Positions 1 to 6,179 are shown, counted from the stretch's first letter. The stretch: DNA of 7,096 nt from an uncultured Clostridia bacterium (GCA_947631315.1 CANRLA010000068.1:1-7096), one strand, 5' to 3'. Program-made: numbers and translations. The notes: generated by a model from the letters alone, not told the origin.

Positions 1-1178
1 CCTGCTAGACCACCTCGGGTTACACAAGATTTACTCTCCCTTCCTGAAAATTCTGTTGTTAACTCACATACATTCCCTGCCATATCAAATATATGACACA
101 TCTCATCCCCTGTCATGCCTGTATCTTTTAAAATTGATATTGTACTTTTCGCATTTGCATAATTTTTATTTTCTTCCTTCATTGATTGTATATATACTAT
201 CGCTGTATCCCATGCATAACTATTTACCAAATCACTTTCTACATATTTCGCTTCTTTATCTTTAGTTTCATACACTCCTCGCGCTGCTGATGATGCAGTT
301 TTTTGTGTTAAACTATTACGTACTGCTCCTGCTTTTGATATCTCTTCACTTCCATCTCCTGCTTCATATCTTGCTATATAATATCCATGTTTATCTTCTA
401 CACTTTGTATAAATTTTGCCAAATTTTTAGCTCCCGCTCCTCCATCTAGTCTGACAGTTTTTATAGATTCATAATAATACTCTTCAATTGGTATGTCTGC
501 TTCTTGATTAGTTCCATTTTGTTCCATTTTCGGTGTTCCATCCTCTTTATCAAACGTATACCTCCCTAGTGTTATTTCTACTGTTTTATTATTATCTACT
601 TTAATTAAATCTTCTTCATTTTCAGAACCTGTCATTTTATTGTCTCCATCTACATTACTTACTGGTATCCATACAAATTGGTTTCCTTTTGTATCTTCTA
701 CTACTATTCCTTCTTGTACTGTATCTCCTGAATCTGCTGCTATTTTGAATTCTCCTGGTATTACTACTTTATTTCCATTTCCATCTGTCACTGTTGTTGT
801 TTCTTCAAATTTTTCTGCTTTACTTTTTGCATCTGCTATTGACATTGGGGTTGGTGTTCCTTCTGATGGTGTTGGAGTACTTGGTGTTGGATTTCCACTT
901 CCATACTTGTCTATTGCTTTTTCTATATCTGTTATTATTCCTTCTTCATTTGTTTGGGCTTTCTTATACTTTTCTGCTCCTTCTTTTGCTTTCTCAAATA
1001 ATCCTCCATCTGATAATGCTATATTTAATGTTACTCCTGCCAAAATCAACAAGATTACTATTGTTACTACTAGAGCTATTAATGTGATTCCTCTCTCTTG
1101 TAATTTTTGTTTGTTAGCTATCTTTTTAAATTTTAAATTCTTACATTTTTTATTTAATATTTTCCTTTTTTCTATCAT
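1..1178 (-). CDS. Prepilin-like N-terminus fused to an FGE/SUMF1-type (C-type-lectin-fold) domain; surface protein, C-terminus cut by window edge
   Basis: The frame is open from the ATG at 1176-1178 to the left edge: 392 codons and no stop. Upstream on the minus strand is AAAGGA, about 11 nt before the ATG. Residues 1-30 form a Lys/Arg-rich leader ending in ERG. Next comes the type IV prepilin-like segment GITLIALVVTIVILL (30-44), so prepilin peptidase would be expected to cut after Gly30. Position +5 of the mature protein is Ala, not the usual Glu. A charged helix follows (about 60-92), then a Pro/Thr linker (97-111, PTPSTPTPSEGTPTP). The rest resembles an FGE-sulfatase domain: FVWIPV (168-173), YYIARYEAG (266-274), NSYAWDTAIVYIQ (319-331), DMAGNVCELTTE (365-376) and RGGLA (388-392). 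The usual GNVWEW is GNVCEL here, so a binding or structural lectin-like fold is more likely than catalysis. Inferred role: a secreted pilus-associated or surface binding protein. The 5' region looks invertible (see 1214-1410). Confidence 0.85.
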   Translation of the reverse strand, partial: MIEKRKILNKKCKNLKFKKIANKQKLQERGITLIALVVTIVILLILAGVTLNIALSDGGLFEKAKEGAEKYKKAQTNEEGIITDIEKAIDKYGSGNPTPSTPTPSEGTPTPMSIADAKSKAEKFEETTTVTDGNGNKVVIPGEFKIAADSGDTVQEGIVVEDTKGNQFVWIPVSNVDGDNKMTGSENEEDLIKVDNNKTVEITLGRYTFDKEDGTPKMEQNGTNQEADIPIEEYYYESIKTVRLDGGAGAKNLAKFIQSVEDKHGYYIARYEAGDGSEEISKAGAVRNSLTQKTASSAARGVYETKDKEAKYVESDLVNSYAWDTAIVYIQSMKEENKNYANAKSTISILKDTGMTGDEMCHIFDMAGNVCELTTEFSGRESKSCVTRGGLA

Positions 1179-1213
1179 TTGTAAATTGTTCCTTTCTTTT
1201 TTCTTTATGTTAA

Positions 1214-1242
1214 TTTTTATTAAGGAAAAAACTTAATAAAAA
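1214..1242 (+). repeat. Left inverted repeat; tyrosine-recombinase-like core site
   Basis: The 29-bp site has an 11-bp arm TTTTTATTAAG (1214-1224), a 7-bp asymmetric spacer GAAAAAA (1225-1231) and the exact inverse arm CTTAATAAAAA (1232-1242). An arm, short spacer, inverted arm layout is typical of Xer/dif-like and phage-integrase-like core sites. Its reverse complement matches 1382-1410 at 27 of 29 positions, including the whole spacer and the whole inner arm. The site is extremely AT-rich, so it could also be read as a simple AT hairpin in the pilin leader. Confidence 0.6.
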
Positions 1243-1298
1243 AAGAATAAATCTTATAATTAGCCTATACTAGGCATTTTATTAGATTTATTCTTTTT
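1240..1298 (-). terminator. Long hairpin, probable (bidirectional) terminator between obg and the pilin-like gene
   Basis: This is an in-register imperfect palindrome of 59 nt. The outer stem is 15 bp and perfect: AAAAAGAATAAATCT (1240-1254) against AGATTTATTCTTTTT (1284-1298). The GC-richer tip is GCCTA (1263-1267) against TAGGC (1271-1275) with a 3-nt loop. Four more A-T pairs join the two stems. U-rich runs follow on both strands, so it could terminate obg transcription on the minus strand and also stop plus-strand transcripts. Its inner position inside the possible invertible segment means inversion would move it next to obg. Confidence 0.6.
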
Positions 1299-1339
1299 AT
1301 TTTTTATTATTTTGTTACTTATTTTTCATTTTTTTATTC

Positions 1340-1368
1340 TTGATTTAATGCTATTATTATGCTATATT
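1340..1368 (+). promoter_or_regulatory. Sigma-A-type promoter with extended -10, pointing away from the pilin-like gene
   Basis: The -35 is TTGATT (1340-1345), the spacer is 17 bp, and the -10 is TATATT (1363-1368) preceded by TGC, an extended -10. It matches consensus at 4/6 and 5/6 positions. It fires to the right, towards the 3' end of obg, where no plus-strand gene exists. It sits between two inverted recombination-like sites, so inversion would aim it at the pilin-like gene. Confidence 0.55.
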
Positions 1369-1381
1369 TTTCATATATTAA

Positions 1382-1410
1382 TTTTTATTAAGTTTTTTCA
1401 TTAATAAAAT
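1382..1410 (-). repeat. Right inverted repeat; tyrosine-recombinase-like core site
   Basis: The inner arm TTTTTATTAAG (1382-1392) and spacer TTTTTTC (1393-1399) match the reverse complement of the left site exactly. The outer arm ATTAATAAAAT (1400-1410) differs from it at two positions. Because the spacer is asymmetric and inverted relative to the left copy, recombination between the two sites would invert the DNA between them, not delete it. The site ends one base before the obg stop codon (1412-1414). Confidence 0.6.
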
Positions 1411-1411
1411 T

Positions 1412-2698
1412 TTAGTCTTCCCATTCCATTTCATATGAACCAATTTTTACAATGTCTCCATCTTTAATTCCTAGCTTCTTTAATTTTTTATTTAAACCGA
1501 TTTCATCTAGTTTTTTGTGAAGGTAAAATAATGACTCATTATCAGTAATATTGACTTTTCTTATTATTCTATCTACTGCTTCTCCTTCTACTATAAACTT
1601 GTTTTTTTCTTTTGTTACTGTAAATTCGTCTTTATCTTCTTTTAATGTATATAACTTTGTATTTTCTGAGTCTTTGTTTATCTCAATTAAATCTTCTTTT
1701 GGAAGAGTTTTTAATGTTTTTGAAACATAATCCATAAGGTTATCTATGCCTTCACCAGTAACTGCTGATATCTTAAAGATTTTTACATTATCTTTGTTTG
1801 CCATTTTTTCTAATTCATTGTATAAATTTTCATCAGTCATGCAATCTGCCTTGTTTGCAACTATTATTTGAGTTCTTTTTACAAGTTTTTGACTGTATTT
1901 TTCTAATTCATTATTAATTGTTTTATAATCTTCTACTGGATTTCTTCCTTCAATACCTGAAACATCTATAAAATGTAATAATAGTCTTGTTCTTTCAATA
2001 TGGCGAAGAAATTCTATCCCTAGACCTGTTCCTTCACTAGCTCCTTCAATTATTCCTGGTATATCTGCAATAACAAAACTTTCTCCATACTTTGAAGTTA
2101 CAACGCCTAGATTTGGCTCAATAGTGGTAAAATGATAATTTGCAATTTTAGGGCTTGCGGATGTTACTTTAGATAAAAATGTTGACTTGCCTACATTTGG
2201 AAAACCTAGAAGTCCTACATCTGCTAGCAATTTTAATTCTAAGATTAACTCTTTTTCTATTCCTGGTTCACCATCTTGTGCAAATCTTGGCGCTTGTCTA
2301 GTTGAGGTTGCAAAATGTGAATTTCCTAATCCACCTTTTCCACCTTTTAGTATTAGAGCTTCTTGGTTTGGATGAGATAAATCTGCTAAGACTTGATTAG
2401 TATTTGCATCTTTAATAACTGTTCCTATTGGAACTGGAATGTAAAGACTCTCTCCGCTCTTGCCATACTTTCTAGCTCCTTGACCATTTTCTCCATTTTC
2501 AGCTTTAAATTTTTTCTTATATCTAAATTCAATTAATGTATTAGCATTTTGATCTACTTTAAAGTAAACATCTCCACCTCTTCCACCGTCTCCTCCGTCA
2601 GGTCCTCCCGCTGCTACATATTTCTCATGTCTAAATGATATTGCTCCATTTCCGCCTTTGCCTGAGCTTGCATATATTTTAACATAGTCTGTAAACAT
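1412..2698 (-). CDS. obg: GTPase Obg (ObgE/CgtA), ribosome-associated
   Basis: Essential GTPase of the Obg family, which in other bacteria binds the large ribosomal subunit and links its assembly to the stringent response. All three domains are present in 428 aa, the usual Firmicutes length. The Gly-rich Obg fold spans about 1-158 (GGPDGGDGGRGGDV at 31-44). In the G domain, G1 is GFPNVGKST (165-173), switch I is TTIEP (191-195), G3 is DIPG (212-215), G4 is NKAD (282-285) and G5 is SAVTGEG (311-317). The Firmicutes-type C-terminal OCT domain (about 355-428) ends EMEWED. GAAAGGA lies about 9 nt before the ATG, and a promoter is visible in the 69-bp gap behind the ATPase. The usual rplU-rpmA-obg cluster is not present here. 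Immediately after the stop codon comes the right-hand recombination-like site. Confidence 0.97.
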   Translation of the reverse strand: MFTDYVKIYASSGKGGNGAISFRHEKYVAAGGPDGGDGGRGGDVYFKVDQNANTLIEFRYKKKFKAENGENGQGARKYGKSGESLYIPVPIGTVIKDANTNQVLADLSHPNQEALILKGGKGGLGNSHFATSTRQAPRFAQDGEPGIEKELILELKLLADVGLLGFPNVGKSTFLSKVTSASPKIANYHFTTIEPNLGVVTSKYGESFVIADIPGIIEGASEGTGLGIEFLRHIERTRLLLHFIDVSGIEGRNPVEDYKTINNELEKYSQKLVKRTQIIVANKADCMTDENLYNELEKMANKDNVKIFKISAVTGEGIDNLMDYVSKTLKTLPKEDLIEINKDSENTKLYTLKEDKDEFTVTKEKNKFIVEGEAVDRIIRKVNITDNESLFYLHKKLDEIGLNKKLKKLGIKDGDIVKIGSYEMEWED

Positions 2699-2718
2699 TG
2701 AAAACTATCCTTTCATTT

Positions 2719-2746
2719 ATTATACTAATATATCTAGTATAGCAAA
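2719..2746 (-). promoter_or_regulatory. Probable obg promoter overlapped by a 21-bp dyad
   Basis: On the minus strand a perfect TATAAT (2719-2724) lies 21 bases before the obg ATG. TTTGCT (2741-2746, 16-bp spacer) or TTGCTA (2740-2745, 15-bp spacer) can serve as a weak -35. The dyad TATACTA (2721-2727) with TAGTATA (2735-2741) covers the -10 and spacer, where a repressor could bind. No terminator separates this promoter from the ATPase gene, so obg may also be reached by read-through. Confidence 0.5.
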
Positions 2747-2767
2747 TTTTATGCAAAATAGCAAATC

Positions 2768-5503
2768 TTACTCTTCATCTTTAGACGCATTAAGTTTAAT
2801 TAGTTTCATTATTTCCACAATTATAATTGGCATAAACATTAATAATATACATTCTAATATTTTATCTACTGGAAGTGCTATTATTCCAAACAAACTTTGA
2901 AGTCCCGGTATTAGCAATACTAAAAACATTAAAAGACTTGATGCACCTATTGCTAACAACAACATTTTATTATTAAATATTCCTGTCTTAAATATTGACT
3001 CTCTATTGCTTCTTATATTAAATACATGAATAAGTTCTCCAAATGCTAATACTATAAATGCCATTGTTTGACCTATTTCTATTTTTATATCTTCTACTGA
3101 TAAATTTGGATACATGTTTTGCATTTTAGCAATCGTTTCATCACCTGATGCTAAACCTAGTATAAATGCTATCAATGTTATTAATCCTATCATTATACCT
3201 TGATAAACAATTCTCCAAGTCATTCCTTTTGTAAATATTCCTTTGTTTTTATTAGGCTTTCTTTGCATTACATTTTTACTTGCTGGGTCTACTGATAGTG
3301 CTAGCGCTGGAAGTGAGTCTGTTACTAAGTTTATCCATAATAGTTGTGGCACTAAGAATATTACAATTTTATCTATTCCAATATTAAATGCGTTGCTTAA
3401 TACTGGTGTTAACAATATTGATAAAAATAGCACTACTATTTCACCAATGTTGCTTGATAATAAGAATTGAATTGCTTTTAAAATATTATCATAAATTCTT
3501 CTTCCTTCTTCAACACTGTCTACTATTGTTGCAAAATTATCATCTGTTAAAATTAAATCTGCCGCTTCTTTTGATACATCAGTTCCTACAATTCCCATAG
3601 CACATCCTATGTTAGCAGTCTTTAATGCTGGTGCATCATTTACTCCATCTCCTGTCATTGCAACGACTTCTCCGTAGCTTTGCCATGCTTTTACTATTCT
3701 TACTTTATGTTCTGGAGATACCCTTGCATACACTGAATATATTTTTACATTTTTTCTTAAATCCTCATCAGACATTTTTTCTAGTTCTAAACCTGTTATT
3801 GCTTCTGATTCGTCTTGTAATATTCCTAATTCTTTTGCTATTGCAATTGCTGTAATCTTGTGGTCTCCAGTTATCATTACAGTTCTTATTCCAGCAGTCT
3901 TACATTTTGCAACTGCTTGTTTTACTTCCATTCTTGGTGGGTCAATCATTCCGCACATTCCTAAGAAAATCAAGTTTTCTTCTAGTTCTTTCATTTCTTC
4001 TTTTGATGGTTTATGGTCAATTTCTTTATATGCCATTCCTAAAACTCTTAAAGCATCTTTTGCCATATTTTCATTTTCTTGTTTTATTTTTTCTTCGAAT
4101 TCATCTGTTTTGTCTATTGTTTCCCCATTTAATTCTATCTTAGTGCATCTTTCTAAAAGTTCATCTATTCCGCCTTTTGTATAAACAAAATATCTATCTC
4201 CAACTTTATTTACTGTTGTCATTAATTTTCTTTCTGAGTCAAATGGAATTTCTTCTACTCTCTTATATTCTTCAAATTTACTTGGATTAAAATCAAGTGT
4301 AAATCCCATATCTACTAGCGCTGTTTCAGTTGGGTCTCCTATTAATTCTTTATCTTTGCCTATTTTTGTATCATTGCATAGCATACTTGTATAAACTAAG
4401 CCTCTTAATTCGTCATCTATTTCACTAATGTTTTCTAGTTTTTCTGTTTTATTGTTCCAAAATATTTTCTTTACTGTCATCTTATTTTGAGTAAGTGTTC
4501 CTGTTTTATCACTACAAATTACAGTAGTACAGCCCAATGTTTCAACAGCTGGAAGTTTCTTTACAATAGCATGTTTTTTTACCATTCTTTGAACACCTAT
4601 CGCAAGAACTATTGTTGAAACTGCTGCTAAACCTTCCGGAATCGCTGCAACTGCTAAAGATACTGCTGTCATAAACATATCAAGAGGTTCTTTTCCATAT
4701 GCTAAACCTATTAAAAAGATTACAGCACATATAATTAGAGCAACTATTCCTAGGATTTTTCCTAATTTATTTAACTTTTGTGCAAGTGGCGTTTCTTCCT
4801 TTTTTGTAGAACTTATGATTTCAGCAATTTTTCCAACTTCTGTATTCATTCCTGTTTCAACTACTATGCCCTTACCTCTACCATAAGTTACAAGTGATGA
4901 AGAAAATAGCATATTAATTCTGTCTGCTATTCCTATCTCTTTGTCATCTAATTCATTTGATATTTTATCAACTGGTAATGATTCTCCAGTAAGCGCTGAC
5001 TCTTGAACTTTTAAATTAACAGATTCAATTATTCTTAAATCTGCTGGTACATAGTCTCCTGTGTCTAGTACGACGATATCACCTACAACTAATTCTCTTG
5101 CTGGTAATATGACTTGTTTTCCATCTCTTATTACTTTTGCAGTATGCGCGCTTAATTTTTGAAGAGCCTCCAAAGATTTTTCTGCTTTTTGTTCCTGTGC
5201 CACACCAATTATTGCATTTGCAATAATTACAATCATTATTATAATAGTATCTGTTAATCCTTCGCCATTAATAGAGCCTATTATTCCTGAAATTATTGCA
5301 GCAATTATCAAAACAATAATCATAAAGTCTTTAAATTCTTCTAAAAACTTTACAATTATGCTTTTCTTTTTTCCTTGTTTTAATTCATTAAACCCATTTT
5401 TTTCTTGTCTTTTTAAGACTTCTTCATTACTTAATCCATTAATTATATCTGTTTTTAGTTCACTTTCAACAGATTCTACTTTTTTTGTATACCAATTATC
5501 CAT
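2768..5503 (-). CDS. Calcium-translocating P-type ATPase, type IIA (SERCA-like)
   Basis: Membrane pump of 911 aa, full length for the family (similar in layout to B. subtilis YloB), expected to export Ca2+ using ATP. The cation-ATPase N-terminal segment is at about 5-60. The actuator loop has LTGES (171-175). The phosphorylation motif is SDKTGTLT (331-338) with Asp332 as acceptor. KGG (443-445) is in the nucleotide domain, and TGD (545-547) and TGDGVNDAPAL (617-627) form the hinge. About ten hydrophobic segments are arranged 2+2+6. The Ca2+ ligands known from SERCA are all present: Glu290 in PEGL (M4), Asn685 and Glu688 (M5, SSNIGE), Asn725, Thr728 and Asp729 (M6, NLVTD), and Glu823 (M8). Both ion sites therefore look intact, unlike PMCA/Pmr1-type pumps, which keep one. 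A TGA lies two codons before the ATG at 5503, so that start is firm on frame grounds, yet no Shine-Dalgarno is next to it. Confidence 0.95.
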   Translation of the reverse strand: MDNWYTKKVESVESELKTDIINGLSNEEVLKRQEKNGFNELKQGKKKSIIVKFLEEFKDFMIIVLIIAAIISGIIGSINGEGLTDTIIIMIVIIANAIIGVAQEQKAEKSLEALQKLSAHTAKVIRDGKQVILPARELVVGDIVVLDTGDYVPADLRIIESVNLKVQESALTGESLPVDKISNELDDKEIGIADRINMLFSSSLVTYGRGKGIVVETGMNTEVGKIAEIISSTKKEETPLAQKLNKLGKILGIVALIICAVIFLIGLAYGKEPLDMFMTAVSLAVAAIPEGLAAVSTIVLAIGVQRMVKKHAIVKKLPAVETLGCTTVICSDKTGTLTQNKMTVKKIFWNNKTEKLENISEIDDELRGLVYTSMLCNDTKIGKDKELIGDPTETALVDMGFTLDFNPSKFEEYKRVEEIPFDSERKLMTTVNKVGDRYFVYTKGGIDELLERCTKIELNGETIDKTDEFEEKIKQENENMAKDALRVLGMAYKEIDHKPSKEEMKELEENLIFLGMCGMIDPPRMEVKQAVAKCKTAGIRTVMITGDHKITAIAIAKELGILQDESEAITGLELEKMSDEDLRKNVKIYSVYARVSPEHKVRIVKAWQSYGEVVAMTGDGVNDAPALKTANIGCAMGIVGTDVSKEAADLILTDDNFATIVDSVEEGRRIYDNILKAIQFLLSSNIGEIVVLFLSILLTPVLSNAFNIGIDKIVIFLVPQLLWINLVTDSLPALALSVDPASKNVMQRKPNKNKGIFTKGMTWRIVYQGIMIGLITLIAFILGLASGDETIAKMQNMYPNLSVEDIKIEIGQTMAFIVLAFGELIHVFNIRSNRESIFKTGIFNNKMLLLAIGASSLLMFLVLLIPGLQSLFGIIALPVDKILECILLMFMPIIIVEIMKLIKLNASKDEE

Positions 5504-5584
5504 AAGTCAAATTTATATAATCAATTAATATAGAGATAATTGATTATTTTCCCTTCTTTAAAATTTTATTTAATTATATTTTTA
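5504..5584 (-). promoter_or_regulatory. ATPase leader with an 11-bp inverted repeat and no adjacent Shine-Dalgarno
   Basis: A perfect 11-bp inverted repeat, ATAATCAATTA (5517-5527) and TAATTGATTAT (5537-5547) with a 9-nt loop, sits just upstream of the ATPase start. The only purine-rich SD-like motif, GAAGGG (5551-5556), lies on the far side of it, about 47 nt from the ATG. A TATATA (5514-5519) about 10 nt before the ATG could be a -10 for a nearly leaderless transcript, but its -35 is poor. Another TATAAT-like element lies nearer the preceding gene. The repeat could be an operator or an mRNA hairpin. Confidence 0.4.
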
Positions 5585-5860
5585 TTAACAATAAAATTTT
5601 ATTTCATCTATGCTATTTATATGATAATATTCTTTCCATTTATTAATAATTAAAAAATAATGTCTTGAAATTATACTTAATAATTTGTTTAATTCATGCT
5701 CTGAAATCTTACTATTATTATTTGCTATTATACACCCACCTGCTCTAGTTAACCACACTTTAGTAGAGTTTTTAGTTATATTACCTTTTGAAATGTGTAC
5801 ATGAATAGGTTCATTATTTTCATTTGACCAAAAATATATTTTGTAACCGGTAGCACTCAA
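5585..5860 (-). CDS. DUF4160 domain protein
   Basis: Small 91-aa protein. YFWSNENNEPIHVHISKG (9-26) with its His-x-His pair, followed by KVWLTRAGGCI (34-44), NNNSKIS and a helix ending in KWKEYY, is the DUF4160 pattern known to me from many Firmicutes and Bacteroidetes proteins. Its biochemical function is unknown. Family members usually sit beside a second small gene, and such pairs are often annotated as toxin-antitoxin-like, without proof that I know of. The only normal start codon in frame before the conserved region is TTG at 5858-5860, 5 nt after the stop of the upstream gene. The frame is open further upstream without a canonical start. A strong AAGGAGGA (5881-5888) lies inside the upstream gene, 21 nt before the TTG, which is longer than usual. 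Translational coupling is likely. Confidence 0.75.
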   Translation of the reverse strand: MSATGYKIYFWSNENNEPIHVHISKGNITKNSTKVWLTRAGGCIIANNNSKISEHELNKLLSIISRHYFLIINKWKEYYHINSIDEIKFYC

Positions 5861-5865
5861 ATATA

Positions 5866-6138
5866 CTAGGCAATTTTTATTCCTCCTTCTTTTGCATATT
5901 TATAAAATAGATCCGCACTACTTTGTACTACTTGTTTAAAAAATTCTATTTCATCTTCACTATAGTTGCCTTCCCATACTGTTATTTTATATGTTGGCAA
6001 CTGTATTCTAACAGAATCAAAACCATTTTCAGTAGGTCTTTCAAAATGTACATCTATACATTCTAAATCATTTTCAATATATATATTTGAAAAGACTACT
6101 TCTGTTTCATCAGAATATTTTACATATGGATACATCAT
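5866..6138 (-). CDS. Conserved-looking hypothetical protein, partner of the DUF4160 gene
   Basis: An acidic 90-aa soluble protein without signal peptide or membrane segment. I do not recognise a named domain. The central HFERPTENGFDSVR (52-65) and the following LPTYKITVWEGNYSEDE stretch look like a structured beta-rich core, and the tail is a helix (EIEFFKQVVQSSADLFYKYA). It is not the DUF2442 type that often accompanies DUF4160. The start is well supported: AAGGAG (6148-6153) lies 9 nt before the first of two consecutive ATG codons. The gene ends in TAG 5 nt before the TTG of the DUF4160 gene, and its last codons contain that gene's ribosome binding site, so the two are surely one transcript. 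It follows a tRNA terminator closely (about 40 nt), and I found no clear promoter of its own. Confidence 0.75.
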   Translation of the reverse strand: MMYPYVKYSDETEVVFSNIYIENDLECIDVHFERPTENGFDSVRIQLPTYKITVWEGNYSEDEIEFFKQVVQSSADLFYKYAKEGGIKIA

Positions 6139-6179
6139 ACTTGCTCACTCCTTACTTTTAATTAAAGAATTTATTGCAT

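Larger units (their letters stand above)
1179..1411. other. 233-bp AT-rich intergenic region with candidate phase-variable promoter switch
   Basis: No gene is present. From left to right it holds the pilin leader and ribosome binding site (1179-1213), a 29-bp recombination-like site (1214-1242), a long hairpin (1240-1298), a promoter on the plus strand (1340-1368) and an inverted copy of the 29-bp site (1382-1410), which ends one base before the obg stop codon. The minus strand between the two sites (1243-1381) contains no TTG trinucleotide. I could therefore find no consensus-like -35 pointing towards the pilin gene in the present orientation. Confidence 0.8.

Noticed and set aside
640..1236. 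Open reading frames on the plus strand opposite the pilin-like gene, rich in Leu/Phe/Ser
   Set aside because: They mirror the strongly biased codons of the minus-strand gene, lack ribosome binding sites and resemble no family; they are antisense shadows.
1348..1366. Tandem-like repeat AATGCTAT and TATGCTAT in the plus-strand promoter spacer
   Set aside because: Seven of eight matching bases over one repeat unit is too short to infer a binding site on its own.
1214..1410. Miniature inverted-repeat transposable element (MITE)
   Set aside because: The ends are inverted repeats and the size fits, but no target-site duplication is visible at the outer ends, and the internal promoter plus arm-spacer-arm sites fit an invertible switch better. 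Not fully excluded.
3243..4184. Several plus-strand frames of 70-108 codons inside the ATPase
   Set aside because: They are the reverse of a well-conserved full-length ATPase and have no start signals or recognisable domains.
5560..5604. Direct repeat AAAATTTTATTT and palindrome AATAAAATTTTATT at the end of the DUF4160 gene
   Set aside because: Pure A/T low-complexity sequence in an AT-rich genome; expected by chance and partly coding.
1266..5871. Shared 10-mer TATACTAGGC in the hairpin tip (1266-1275) and at the DUF4160 gene junction (5862-5871)
   Set aside because: The flanks do not match, one copy overlaps a coding end, and a single 10-bp match across 7 kb is not enough to call a repeat.
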